DNA of 64,000 bases from Actinomycetota bacterium (GCA_018898235.1 JAHIJU010000247.1:1-64000), one strand, 5' to 3'; numbered from the stretch's first letter, positions 38,818 to 48,133 are shown. The notes: a model not told the origin generated them from the sequence alone. A program made the numbers and translations.

Positions 38818-39381
38818 ATGATGTCGTGGGGTGGAAGCCGGCGCACCGGTGGTGCACCGGGCGGCGGAGCACCAGGCGCAGGGACTCCCGGCCCCGGGGC
38901 TGGTCCGGCTCCGACCCGCGCGCTCGTCAGCTCACGGCGCTCGGGGGCGGCCTCGACCCCGACGTCCGGGGCGCGGCGCCGCGACCGGCGCGGCCGGGGT
39001 CTGCGTGGCCCGCTCATGCCCAGCACGTTGCCGGCCTACCGCACCCGCGCCGAACGGTTCGACGACCTCGTCCTGGAGGCCGTCGAGACGCTCGAGCGGC
39101 GCTGGTCGCGTCAGCTCGACGGCACGGAGTTCGCCGTCGAGGACGTCCCCCCGAGCCAGCCGGCCCCCTGGGAGATCGGCGGCGTCCCGCTCGGGCGCTA
39201 CTTCCCGTCCGACGCCGGGCAGCCGGACCGGATCGTGGTCTATCGCCGTCCGATCGAGATCCGGGCCTTCGACCGGGACGACCTGGCCGATCTCGTCCAT
39301 GACGTGGTCGTCGAGCAGGTCGCCCACCTGCTGGGCCGCGCACCGCAGGACGTCGACCCCGACTTCCGCGACGACCACTGA
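38818..39381 (+). CDS. Zincin-type metallopeptidase family protein, active site degenerate
   Basis: A 187-residue member of the small zincin family (Rv3259-like). The first 68 residues are Gly/Pro/Arg-rich and look disordered. The domain follows with ALPAYRTR-like and LGRYFP segments. The family zinc motif HExxHH appears as VEQVAH at 165-170, so the first two histidines are replaced and only E166 and H170 remain. A working peptidase is therefore unlikely; a structural or binding role is possible. It precedes the WbbL-like GT by 14 bases. Confidence 0.82.
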   Translation: MMSWGGSRRTGGAPGGGAPGAGTPGPGAGPAPTRALVSSRRSGAASTPTSGARRRDRRGRGLRGPLMPSTLPAYRTRAERFDDLVLEAVETLERRWSRQLDGTEFAVEDVPPSQPAPWEIGGVPLGRYFPSDAGQPDRIVVYRRPIEIRAFDRDDLADLVHDVVVEQVAHLLGRAPQDVDPDFRDDH

Positions 39382-39395
39382 AGGCCCCGCCACCC

Positions 39396-40250
39396 ATGAG
39401 TTCACCTGTCGTCCGTGTCGTCTGCGTCGTCTTCCACCCCGGCGACGAGCTCGCGGCGTTCGTCGAGTCGCTGCCGGGTGCGAGCTCACGGCCGGTCGAG
39501 CTGGTCGTCGTCGACAACGGGACCGACCAGTCGGTCTCGGCGCCGGTGACCGAGCGCGCCGGGGGCCGGCTGCTGGTCACCGGCGCGAACCTGGGCTACG
39601 GCACCGCAGCCAACCGGGGCGCGGCCGGGGCGCAGACCGACTGGGTCGTCGTGGTGAACCCCGACATCGAATGGGCCCCTGGCGCGCTCGACGCCCTGCT
39701 CGACGCCGGTGCAGCCGAGCCGTCGGTCGGTGCCCTGGGGCCGAAGGTCTGCAATGTCGACGGGTCGGTCTACCCCTCGGCGCGCGAGCTGCCGTCATTG
39801 ACCCAGGGAGCCGGGCACGCCCTGTTCTCCCGCATCTGGCCGACCAACCCGTGGACCCGCGCCTACCACGCCCGTCAGGAGCGGATCGGCGACCGACGAA
39901 CGGCCGGTTGGCTCTCGGGCTCCTGTCTGCTGCTGCGCCGCACGGCGTTCGAGCAGATCGGCGGCTTCGACGAGCGCTACTTCATGTTCTTCGAGGACGT
40001 CGACCTGGGCGAACGCCTGGGCCGCGCAGGGTGGGCCAGCCTGTACGTCCCGCAGGCGACGGTGACCCACCTCGGGGGCGCCTCGTGGCGGTCGACCCCC
40101 GCGCCCATGGTCCGGGCCCACCACGCGAGCGCCCGGCGCTACCTGTTCTCCCGCTACTCGCGCTGGTACCAGGCCCCCGTGCGCGCCGCCCTCGCGGTCG
40201 GCCTGGCCGCCCGCGAGCAGGTCCAGCTGCGCACCGGCCGCACACACTGA
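39396..40250 (+). CDS. GT2 rhamnosyltransferase, WbbL-like
   Basis: A 284-residue GT-A enzyme. Motifs are ELVVVDNGTDQS, NLGYGTAANRGAAG, the donor site VNPDIEW, and EDVDLGERLGRAGW with the acidic catalytic pair. WbbL transfers rhamnose from dTDP-rhamnose to the lipid-linked GlcNAc that joins wall polysaccharide to peptidoglycan. The dTDP-rhamnose genes lie 9-20 kb away in this window. Related GT2 enzymes use other sugars, so the substrate is not certain. Confidence 0.82.
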   Translation: MSSPVVRVVCVVFHPGDELAAFVESLPGASSRPVELVVVDNGTDQSVSAPVTERAGGRLLVTGANLGYGTAANRGAAGAQTDWVVVVNPDIEWAPGALDALLDAGAAEPSVGALGPKVCNVDGSVYPSARELPSLTQGAGHALFSRIWPTNPWTRAYHARQERIGDRRTAGWLSGSCLLLRRTAFEQIGGFDERYFMFFEDVDLGERLGRAGWASLYVPQATVTHLGGASWRSTPAPMVRAHHASARRYLFSRYSRWYQAPVRAALAVGLAAREQVQLRTGRTH

Positions 40251-40271
40251 GCCGGCCGGACCCGGGCCGCG

Positions 40272-41843
40272 TCAGCCGAGCCCGAGCGCCGGGTCCTGCC
40301 GCACCGGGACCATGGCGGCGGCACCGTCCACGCGGACCGGGTCGAGTAGGCTCACCAGCTCGCCATCCGCCTGCGTGAGCGTGGACACCAGCGCCCACGC
40401 GAGGCTCGCCCCGGAGCCGGACGAGGTCACCAGACGGACCGCGGCGACCTTGCTCCCCGACCCCGCAGGCGCGAGGTCATCGATCGACCATGCACCCGTG
40501 GTCCCGGCATCGACCGACAGCTGGTGGGTGACGAGGACCCGGCCGTCGGTGCCGATCACCTCGACCTGGCCCGCCGCGCTGACGTCGGTAGCCACCTGGG
40601 CACCGTCGCCGACCGCACCGATGACCAGGGTGGACGCCGTCCCGACCGGCACGGCCACGAGCCCGTCACCGACGGGTGTCGAGGCCGCCAACGCCCGATC
40701 GACGCGTGCCGTGTCGTCGAGCTCCCCCGCCGCGCCCACCCGACTGAAGGCCGCGGACGCCACGAACGGCGCGTCGGCGTCGACCACCACGGTGTACCGG
40801 TCGGCCGGCAGCCCGCCGAGCGGGACGTCGACCACCTGCCCGGCGGACAGGTCGACCGAGTCGGCGCCGGGCAGCTCGACGGGGCCGCCCGATCCCAGCA
40901 ACGAGATCCGAGCCGTGGTGTCCATATCGGGTGACAGGAGCCGCAGGACGGGCTGGGAGCTGTCGCCGACCGCGGACGACCCCACCACCAGACCGGGCAC
41001 GATCTGGCGAGCCGCCGGCCCCGAACCCGGGACCACCAGGTCGGTGCCCGCCGCGGTGAAGCCGTTGAGCAGGTCGTCCTGCAGGTGGGCCGACACCTGA
41101 CCACCGCTCACGCTCACCTGCACGACGAGCGCGCGTTGCTCACCGGCGACAGCGGCCAGGTCGACCACCTGCTGGGCGCCGGGTGCGACGAGCGCCCGAT
41201 CGTTCGTCAGGTCGACCGGACCGGCCGCACCCCACACCTGCCAGGTCACCTCAGCCGCCGTGCTTCCGGGGTTCACCAGGACGAGACGTGCCGTCGCGCC
41301 CACCGACGTCGCCCCTCCGACCAGCCAGGACTGCGCACTCGCAGGCTGGCACGAGGCTCCCGACAGCCCCCGCAGATCGCCGGCGGTCGTCACCGTCATC
41401 GAGGCTGCGGCGACCTGCGTCGCGCCGCTGGACCCCGCGTCGGCCCGCACGACGGTGGCGGTCGCGACGTCGTTCAGCCGGAGCGAGGCACCTCCGGCGG
41501 CCAGGGCCCCCGCCGCCGTGCCGTCGAGCCTGCGCACGAGCGCTGCACCGGCGTCGCTGCCGACGGTCACGGTCTCGGTGCTCGTCCGCGGGGTGACCGG
41601 AACCGCGTCGAACTCCGATCCGGTGGACCGGGCGCCCTCCGGGAGCTGGACGGTGCCGGGGCAGACCAGGGTCGTCGCGCTCGCGGGCACGTGCGCCGTC
41701 GGGTCCGGCACGCCATGGGCCGTCGCCGATGGCTGCCGGATCCCCGCGCCGACCACGGCGACGGTGACCGCGAGCACGGCAAGCGCAGTACCCGCGCGTC
41801 CGAGCCTGCCGAGCCAGCGCCGCTGCGGCGTCCGGTCACTCAT
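40272..41843 (-). CDS. DUF5719 family exported protein
   Basis: A 523-residue protein with a single N-terminal hydrophobic segment (about 17-37, GTALAVLAVTVAVVGAGI) and a long extracytoplasmic, Ala/Gly/Thr/Val-rich beta region. No catalytic motif is apparent. The ATG overlaps the stop of the 1145-residue GT2-membrane gene (ATGA), so they are translated together. The pair is conserved next to whiB2 in actinobacteria and presumably works on the same surface glycan. Confidence 0.85.
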   Translation of the reverse strand: MSDRTPQRRWLGRLGRAGTALAVLAVTVAVVGAGIRQPSATAHGVPDPTAHVPASATTLVCPGTVQLPEGARSTGSEFDAVPVTPRTSTETVTVGSDAGAALVRRLDGTAAGALAAGGASLRLNDVATATVVRADAGSSGATQVAAASMTVTTAGDLRGLSGASCQPASAQSWLVGGATSVGATARLVLVNPGSTAAEVTWQVWGAAGPVDLTNDRALVAPGAQQVVDLAAVAGEQRALVVQVSVSGGQVSAHLQDDLLNGFTAAGTDLVVPGSGPAARQIVPGLVVGSSAVGDSSQPVLRLLSPDMDTTARISLLGSGGPVELPGADSVDLSAGQVVDVPLGGLPADRYTVVVDADAPFVASAAFSRVGAAGELDDTARVDRALAASTPVGDGLVAVPVGTASTLVIGAVGDGAQVATDVSAAGQVEVIGTDGRVLVTHQLSVDAGTTGAWSIDDLAPAGSGSKVAAVRLVTSSGSGASLAWALVSTLTQADGELVSLLDPVRVDGAAAMVPVRQDPALGLG

Positions 41844-44800
41844 CCGCGTCCTGCCTTCCGTCGACGCAACGGCAGCGCCACGAGCACCGCGAGCAGCCCG
41901 ACACCGCCCTGGGCGACGAGCCAGGGGGTACGCCCCGGATCGACGTACCGCACCTCGAGATGACCCGCAGCGCCCGCCGGCACCGTGAACCCCTGGCGCC
42001 AACCGACGTCGGCGCGGCTCAGCGGGGTCCCATCGATCCACGCGTGCCAGCCCGCCGCGCCGCGCGCCGCCAGGACCAGGACGCGGTCACCGTCCGCGGC
42101 CTCGAGCCGGGTGTCCACCTGGCTGCCGTCGGAGGCGACCGCCGTCGCCGTCGTGGTCAGCGCCGTCGGATCGGCTCCGGGCACGAGCAGCCGCGCCCAG
42201 CTCGTCACGACGGCGCGGCCCGCATCGGCGGCCGGTGCGGCCACCCGCCACAAGGTCCCGGTCGACCCAGACGTGACGCGTTCGAGGCCCGCGGTCGCAT
42301 CGAGCCGGGCCACCAGGAGCGCACGCGCCTGGCCCGCGGCGTCGTCCCCGGTCGAGCCGCGGGCCAGTGCCGGGACCTGCACATCGGCGACCCCGAGGGC
42401 GCCGAGCGACGCCGACACGTCCACCCCGGCTCCGGCGGCGAGGAGGGCCACCGCGTCCTGGGCCTCGGCACTCGCGCCGTCGAGGTCGGCGAGCCCACCC
42501 GAGGCCAACGGACCCGTCAGAGCGCCGGTCGAGACGGAGGCGGCCTGGTCGATGAGGAGCACACCGTCCGCCCGGAGCAGCTGCCAGCGGACCGGGTCGG
42601 TGCCGGCGGCCGCCGCCACCATCAGCACCCGAGATCCGGCGGGCGCGGCGAACGCCTGCTGCGCGACCGCCGGCACCACAGGGTCGTCGCCGGCCCGCAG
42701 CGCGAGCCCCGACCCTGAGCGCATCTGCCACACCCAGGACCCGGCACTGACGCCCACCACCACCACCGCCAGGGCCACGAGCCCGGCCGCCACCGGCTGG
42801 CGCCATCCGAAGGCGTGGGTCGCCAGCCGTGCGCTCGCACCGTCGGCCCCGACCAGCCCGGCCACCAGCAGCCCGAGGAGCGCGAGCGACACCGCCGTCC
42901 CCACCCAGGCAGGTCCGACCTGGTCCGCGCTGCGCACGGCCGGCACCGCGGCCACAACGGTCGCGGACGCCAGGCCGATCGCCGCGACGAGCCATCCGAC
43001 CCGCACCGCCCGGGCCGCCCGACCACCCCGGGCGAACGCGAGCACCGCGAGCACCAGCACCAGTCCGCCGGCCAGCACAGGCCAGGCCTCCTGGCCCCAG
43101 GTCGGCACCCACGCGGGCACCAGGGCGTCCGTCACGGTCGTCGGGACACCGAGCAGGCGGTGCACGGCACCCGCGGGTGTCTGCGTGGTGGCGAGCCCCG
43201 GTTCGGCGAGCAGCACCCGTACCCCGACCAGCCCGCGCCCCGCGGCCTCGACAAGCAGCGGCCCGAGGAGCACCAGGGCCGGGACCGGGACCAGCAGCAC
43301 CCGCAGACCGCGCCGGCCGGTGGCCACGGCCACCACGACGCACACCAGGATCAGTGGTGCGAGCAGCACGGGAGCACCCGCCACGGTCACCGCACCGGCG
43401 AGCGCCGCACCACCGAGGGCGGCCACCGAACGTCCCGGTGCACGCCCGCCGAACACGGCGGCGTCACCGACCGGCACCGGCTGCGACCGGTGGGCGACGG
43501 CGGGATGCGGCTCCTCCGGGGCCGCCTCGCCCTCGGTCGACGGGGCCGCGACGGTCGCCAGTCCCGACACGACGCGGTCGCCTCGCTGCACGCCGAGCGC
43601 CCGGGCCACGCCCAACGCCACGAGCGGCAGGCCGATGTGCGCCACGACCGCGCCCAGCCGGCCGGAGGCCACGGCGAGCAGCAGCGGCGGCGCCAGCGCC
43701 CACACGAGAGCAGCCCAGGCGCGCGTCGCGACCGACCGCGTCGCCGCACCGGAGGCCGCCCAGGCGCTCCAGCCCGCGAGCAGGACACCGCCGAGCAGCA
43801 GGCCCGAGGCCACCGGCACCAGACTGCCGTCGAAGAGCGCCGCCGGGAGGGCCAGGACCCGGAGCAACGGGTCGGCGGCACCGGCCGTCCCGAGCCCGGA
43901 GTCCACCCACCCGGAGGTCGCGGCGGACCACAGCCCGTCCCACGTGGAGGTGGCGAAGGCCAGCGCACCGCCGGACAGCCGCCCGCCGGTGAGCACCGGC
44001 GCGAGCAGCCCCCCGAGCGCGACGACGCTCGCGACCAGCAGCACGGTCATCACAGCCGCCAGCGTCGCCCGGCGTCGGCGGGCGAGCGCCGCGAGCTCCG
44101 AGAGCTCAAGCTCGGACGCCCTGGCACCAGCGGGGTCGGCGTGGGACCGCGTGAGGCGCCGGTCGCGTGCCGCGACCCACACCTCGCGCCAGCTCGCCTG
44201 CAACGGCCACAGCGTTCGCCGCGGCAGCCGAACTGTCCGATGCGCGGCGGCCCGGGACCTCCGGACCGCCGCCGGGCGCGCCAGGGCCGCCCATCCCCCG
44301 CTGAGCTCGTCGGCGGCCAGCTCGGGGGACGAGAGCGCCACCTGGCCCAGTGCGCGCAACGGCGCCGCGACCAGCGCCGCGAGCACGACGAACGGCACAC
44401 CCCACCAGGGCGCCGCCACCAGCCTGGCGTGCACCAGCGAGCGGCGACGCGCGGCGTAGGACCTGCGGGGGTCAGCGGCGTCGGGCTCGCCGTCGCCGTC
44501 CAGGTCCACCAGCTCGACGTTCCCCCGCCGCAATCCGTGGAACCCCGCCTGGGCGTGCCGCACCACGGCCGAGGGCACGACGACCACCCGGTGCCCCGCG
44601 AGCCGCGCGCGGCGCGACAGGTCGAGCCCGTCGCCGAACGACCCCAGCGCCGGATCGGTTCCGCCCAGCTCGTCCCACACGTCGCGGCGCACGAGAGCCC
44701 CCGCGATCCCGACGCCGAGGACGTCGGTCCGGCCGTCATGCTGCCCCTGGTCGAGCTCTCCCGGTTCGACGTCGTTCACGCGGCGCCCGGACCGGGTGGT

Positions 44801-45277
44801 CCGCACCCCCACCTCGAGCAGCCGCTCCGGATCGGTCCACGTGCGCTGCTTGGCCCCGGCCACCACGACCGACGGGGCATGGCTCACGGCGCGGACCAGC
44901 TCGGCGAGGGCATCGGGTGCCGGGGCGCTGTCGTCGTGCAGCAACCACACCCACGGCATCGGTTCGCCGCCGCCGACGGCGAACCGCGCCAGCCCCTCGC
45001 TCACCGCCTCCCCGAAGGTGCGGACCGGGACGTGCGCATAGGCCGTCCGCACGTCAACGGCTCCGGCGAACGCCCTGTCCAGCTCGGCGCGCGCTCCGGC
45101 CGGACCACCCACGTCCACCAGCAGGACCTGCACGGGGTGACGGGTCTGGTTCGCCAGGGCGTCCAGGGTGCGCGACAGATAGGGACCGACCCCCGCCGTC
45201 ACCACCACGGCCGTCACCGCAGCAACGACCGGCACTGACGACGTGGCCGACGAACCTGCCAGGTCTGCGGGCCTCAT
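41840..45277 (-). CDS. Very large GT2 glycosyltransferase with polytopic membrane domain
   Basis: A 1145-residue protein. Residues 1 to about 270 are a GT2 domain (VTAVVVTAGVGPYLSRTL, VWLLHDDSAPAPDALAEL, GDGLDLSRRARLAGHRV). Then come about 12 or more hydrophobic segments from roughly 290 to 850, and a C-terminal extracytoplasmic beta-rich region closed by a last membrane segment (LVAQGGVGLLAVLVALPL) and a basic tail. It is probably a polymerising or exporting glycosyltransferase. It is coupled to DUF5719, and whiB2 lies 39 bases upstream. Confidence 0.88.
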   Translation of the reverse strand: MRPADLAGSSATSSVPVVAAVTAVVVTAGVGPYLSRTLDALANQTRHPVQVLLVDVGGPAGARAELDRAFAGAVDVRTAYAHVPVRTFGEAVSEGLARFAVGGGEPMPWVWLLHDDSAPAPDALAELVRAVSHAPSVVVAGAKQRTWTDPERLLEVGVRTTRSGRRVNDVEPGELDQGQHDGRTDVLGVGIAGALVRRDVWDELGGTDPALGSFGDGLDLSRRARLAGHRVVVVPSAVVRHAQAGFHGLRRGNVELVDLDGDGEPDAADPRRSYAARRRSLVHARLVAAPWWGVPFVVLAALVAAPLRALGQVALSSPELAADELSGGWAALARPAAVRRSRAAAHRTVRLPRRTLWPLQASWREVWVAARDRRLTRSHADPAGARASELELSELAALARRRRATLAAVMTVLLVASVVALGGLLAPVLTGGRLSGGALAFATSTWDGLWSAATSGWVDSGLGTAGAADPLLRVLALPAALFDGSLVPVASGLLLGGVLLAGWSAWAASGAATRSVATRAWAALVWALAPPLLLAVASGRLGAVVAHIGLPLVALGVARALGVQRGDRVVSGLATVAAPSTEGEAAPEEPHPAVAHRSQPVPVGDAAVFGGRAPGRSVAALGGAALAGAVTVAGAPVLLAPLILVCVVVAVATGRRGLRVLLVPVPALVLLGPLLVEAAGRGLVGVRVLLAEPGLATTQTPAGAVHRLLGVPTTVTDALVPAWVPTWGQEAWPVLAGGLVLVLAVLAFARGGRAARAVRVGWLVAAIGLASATVVAAVPAVRSADQVGPAWVGTAVSLALLGLLVAGLVGADGASARLATHAFGWRQPVAAGLVALAVVVVGVSAGSWVWQMRSGSGLALRAGDDPVVPAVAQQAFAAPAGSRVLMVAAAAGTDPVRWQLLRADGVLLIDQAASVSTGALTGPLASGGLADLDGASAEAQDAVALLAAGAGVDVSASLGALGVADVQVPALARGSTGDDAAGQARALLVARLDATAGLERVTSGSTGTLWRVAAPAADAGRAVVTSWARLLVPGADPTALTTTATAVASDGSQVDTRLEAADGDRVLVLAARGAAGWHAWIDGTPLSRADVGWRQGFTVPAGAAGHLEVRYVDPGRTPWLVAQGGVGLLAVLVALPLRRRKAGRG

Positions 45278-45316
45278 CCCACGCGTGAGACGGGTCCGGG
45301 TCGGACGATCACGACC

Positions 45317-45631
45317 TCAGACCACCCGACGCTTGAGCTTGCGCCGCTCCCGCTCGGACAGGCCGCCCCAGATGCCGAAGCGCTCATCGTTGGCGAGCGC
45401 GTAGTCGAGGCACTCGGCCCGCACCTCGCAGCCCGTGCAGACCTTCTTCGCCTCGCGGGTCGAGCCACCCTTCTCAGGGAAGAACGCCTCCGGGTCGGTC
45501 TGGGCGCACAGCGCGCGCTCCTGCCACGACATCGGTCCCGTCTCGGGCTCGTCGAACAGCGAGAGCACATCGGCCAACGGGGTGGGAGCAGGGGTGCCGC
45601 GCACTCCGTCGTCGTCGAGCAGTTCCCACAT
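45317..45631 (-). CDS. whiB2: WhiB-family iron-sulfur regulator
   Basis: A 104-residue protein with the four [4Fe-4S] ligands C42, C65, C68 and C74, the turn GIWGGLSERER (86-96), and a basic C-terminus RRKLKRRVV. WhiB2 controls septation (WhmD in M. smegmatis, WhiB in Streptomyces) together with WhiA or the primary sigma factor. GGGAGG lies 5 bases before the ATG. Position upstream of the GT/DUF5719 genes and opposite TIGR03089 matches other actinobacteria. Confidence 0.96.
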   Translation of the reverse strand: MWELLDDDGVRGTPAPTPLADVLSLFDEPETGPMSWQERALCAQTDPEAFFPEKGGSTREAKKVCTGCEVRAECLDYALANDERFGIWGGLSERERRKLKRRVV

Positions 45632-45765
45632 GTGTGCCTCCCGGGCCGGTCTGCCCGCACCGCCTGCCGCTGCGAAGCGCGTCAGGGTGAATTACACGCG
45701 TGTCGTTCACGGCCGTCAAGTCAGCGTGTGCTAGTTGTCCGATTTCTGGCGATTCTCACCCGGCC

Positions 45766-45771
45766 TAGGCT
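45766..45771 (+). promoter_or_regulatory. -10-like hexamer TAGGCT, leaderless TIGR03089 gene
   Basis: TAGGCT is followed by 6 bases and the ATG at 45778, in the divergent gap with whiB2. No ribosome site is seen. Confidence 0.5.
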
Positions 45772-45777
45772 GTGCGG

Positions 45778-46536
45778 ATGCAGGAGAACCCCGGTGCGCA
45801 GGTGCTCGCAACCGTGCTGAAGGACCCCGGACGGCCCCGGATCACCTGGTACGGCCCTGACGACGAGCGGGTCGAGCTGTCCGGGGCCGTGCTCGCCAAC
45901 TGGGTCAACAAGACAGCGAACCTCCTGCTCGAGGAGTTCGATGCCGGGCCGGGGTCGTCTGTTCGGCTGGACCTGCCGATGCACTGGCGCACGGTCTGCT
46001 GGGCGCTCGCCGTGTGGCGGGTGGGTGGGTGTGTCGTGCTCGGGAGCGCGGACGCGGACGCGGACGCGGACGCCATCATCGGCACTTCCCCGCACCCCGG
46101 GCCCGTGCCCTACGCCGTCATCGCTCTGCCCGCGCTCGCCCGTCGCGTCACCGGTCCGCTGCCGCCCGGGGCCGTCGATGCCGCCGCGAGCCTCGCCGGC
46201 TACCCGGACCTTCTCGGACCGGTCAGCCCCGTCGACCCGGAGCAACCAGCGTTGGTCGCTGCGGGACGGCAGTGGACGTTCACCGACCTCACGGGCGCCG
46301 CGTCCGGTGATCGGCGCCCCCTTCGGGTGCTCCTCCCCACCAGGACGACGCCCGTACACACCGCCCTCCTGCGCATGTCACAGGTGCTCTCGAACGACGG
46401 GTCCCTCGTCGTCGTCGACCTCGGTGACCGGGAGCCCGAATCGCATGCCGGAACCCCGGACGTGCTTGACCACCTGCGCGCAGTCGAGCGGGTCGACGTC
46501 ATCGAGGTGCCGGCCACGCCACCCGAGGCCGGCTGA
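45778..46536 (+). CDS. TIGR03089 family protein
   Basis: A 252-residue protein of an actinobacterial family that resembles the N-terminal part of AMP-forming ligases (WYGPDDERVELSGAVLANWVNKTANLL) but lacks the C-terminal catalytic half. Function is unknown. A run of Ala-Asp pairs around residues 91-98 comes from four copies of the hexamer GCGGAC (46048-46071). A GTG 6 bases upstream is an alternative start. It corresponds in position to M. tuberculosis Rv3268. Confidence 0.85.
   Translation: MQENPGAQVLATVLKDPGRPRITWYGPDDERVELSGAVLANWVNKTANLLLEEFDAGPGSSVRLDLPMHWRTVCWALAVWRVGGCVVLGSADADADADAIIGTSPHPGPVPYAVIALPALARRVTGPLPPGAVDAAASLAGYPDLLGPVSPVDPEQPALVAAGRQWTFTDLTGAASGDRRPLRVLLPTRTTPVHTALLRMSQVLSNDGSLVVVDLGDREPESHAGTPDVLDHLRAVERVDVIEVPATPPEAG
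46048..46071. repeat. Hexanucleotide microsatellite, 4 x GCGGAC
   Basis: Four perfect tandem copies inside the TIGR03089 gene encode Ala-Asp repeats. Slippage would change the length but not the frame. Confidence 0.85.
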
Positions 46537-46843
46537 GCGACCACGTAGGCGCCGCCGCCCGACCGAGCTCGCCGCTCTCGGGCGAGGTTCACGGCCAGCG
46601 CCGGCGGTTGGTCTCCTGGTCGTCCGTGCGACGAGTCGAGTCGAGTCCAGCCCACGGCTCCACGCCACCCCGGGGTGCATCGGCCGCGACCGGCCCACCA
46701 GACATGACGGCCACGGGTGCCCCGTCGGGTGGCGCGCAGCAGATCGCATGACTCGGACCGCGGGCGAGGCTACTCGCACACGGCCACGGCGCCTCCGGAG
46801 ACGTTGCCGTCCACCGCGGCCGGGGCGAGGACATAGATCAACC
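46537..46843. other. 307-base gap without a recognisable gene
   Basis: The gap lies between TIGR03089 and manA, which converge on it. I see no supported coding region. It holds a short triple GAGTC repeat near 46635 and no clear terminator. M. tuberculosis has the LCP ligase gene cpsA at this place; no trace of it is readable here. Confidence 0.5.
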
Positions 46844-48031
46844 TCAGGGCACGCCCGCCTGGACCAGCACGCCCTCGCCCCCGATCGCCAACGCCCCGTC
46901 GCTGCAGGGGACGAATGCGGCTTGCCCGCGCCGGAGCTCGAGCGAATCGCCATCAGCGCGGACAAGGACCACCCGACCGTCCAGGCACAGCACGATCCGC
47001 GGACCTCGGCCGGGCAACGGGTGACCGCCGTTGTCCACTGTCGTGATCGACAGCAGGAAGTCGTCCACGGGGGCATAGAAGATCTTCGTCGCCCCGTGCG
47101 CGACCTCCGGAGCGATCCGGATCGGTGGCGCCGCCACATAGTCCACGTTGCGCAGAAGCTCGGGCACGTCGACGTGCTTCGGTGTCAGACCAGCACGCAG
47201 GACGTTGTCGGAACTCGCCATGACCTCGATCCCGAGCCCTCGGAGGTACGCGTGCACACCTCCTGCGGGCACGAACAGGGCTTCACCGGGCTGAAGTGTC
47301 ACAGGGTTCAGCAAGAGAGACGTGATCACGCCCGGATCTCCCGGGAAGCGCTGCTCGAGCATCACGACGGTGCTGTCTGCCCTGGGCGAGGGCGACCCCG
47401 CGTCGAGGCGCTCCTGGCAGGCAGCGGCGATCGCGTGCACCTCGTCCCTGGACGGTCGGGTGCGTGGCTCCAGCAATCTCGTGAAGACCGTCTGAATCCC
47501 CGCCGACGAGGGATCCGCGACCAGGACGGCGTGCAGCCTGTGGGCGAGCGGTGTGTCGAGGGTTGCGAACATCTCTGCGACACGTCGCGGGGCGCGGAAT
47601 CCACAGACCGCCTCGAACTCGGTCAAGGCGTACACCAGCTCGGGCTTGTGGTTTCGGTCCTTGTAGTTGCGCGCCGGAGAGTCGAGGGGCACACCAGCGG
47701 CGTCCTCCTCCAAGAAGCCCGCTCCTGCACGCACGGCATGCGGGTGGACCTGCAACGAGAGCGGTTGCTCCGCCGCGATCACCTTGAGCAGATAGGGCAG
47801 TGAAGCGCCGAAGCGCGCCACCACATCGCTACCGAGAGCCGCATCGGCGTCGTCGTCGATGACAGCATCCAGCCGAGTGCCGGACTCGTCCTGCAGCCGG
47901 GAAGGAGCCTTGGGGTGAGCACCGAACCACACCTCGGCGATGACCGGCGGGTCCTGCACGCCGATGAGGTCCTGGATCGCTGTGGACGAACCCCACGCAT
48001 ACGCCTGCGTTGCACCCGTGATCCGAAGCAT
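46844..48031 (-). CDS. manA: Mannose-6-phosphate isomerase, class I
   Basis: A 395-residue zinc enzyme that interconverts fructose 6-phosphate and mannose 6-phosphate, feeding ManB and GDP-mannose. The zinc ligands appear in LQVHPH and HKPELVYAL, and the catalytic Arg region is HAYLRGLGIEVMASSDNVLRAGLT. The ATG at 48031 begins MLRITGATQAYAWGSS; the open frame continues 27 codons upstream without conservation. rmlD lies about 100 bases upstream on the same strand. Confidence 0.95.
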   Translation of the reverse strand: MLRITGATQAYAWGSSTAIQDLIGVQDPPVIAEVWFGAHPKAPSRLQDESGTRLDAVIDDDADAALGSDVVARFGASLPYLLKVIAAEQPLSLQVHPHAVRAGAGFLEEDAAGVPLDSPARNYKDRNHKPELVYALTEFEAVCGFRAPRRVAEMFATLDTPLAHRLHAVLVADPSSAGIQTVFTRLLEPRTRPSRDEVHAIAAACQERLDAGSPSPRADSTVVMLEQRFPGDPGVITSLLLNPVTLQPGEALFVPAGGVHAYLRGLGIEVMASSDNVLRAGLTPKHVDVPELLRNVDYVAAPPIRIAPEVAHGATKIFYAPVDDFLLSITTVDNGGHPLPGRGPRIVLCLDGRVVLVRADGDSLELRRGQAAFVPCSDGALAIGGEGVLVQAGVP

Positions 48032-48133
48032 GACCACCCCGTCGACATCGAGTCCGCCTACAACAACCGCCGACAATGATCCGTCGAGGGAGCGGGCGGA
48101 CCTTGCGTACACCCCACCGCGACGATGCCTGCT

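Noticed and set aside
41985..44459. An 824-codon plus-strand open frame opposite the large GT gene
   Set aside because: It is an antisense shadow, Ala/Thr/Ser-rich, without domains; the minus-strand gene has clear GT2 and membrane features.
46537..46843. A decayed LCP ligase (cpsA) gene between TIGR03089 and manA
   Set aside because: The position would fit, but no stretch in any frame resembles an LCP domain.
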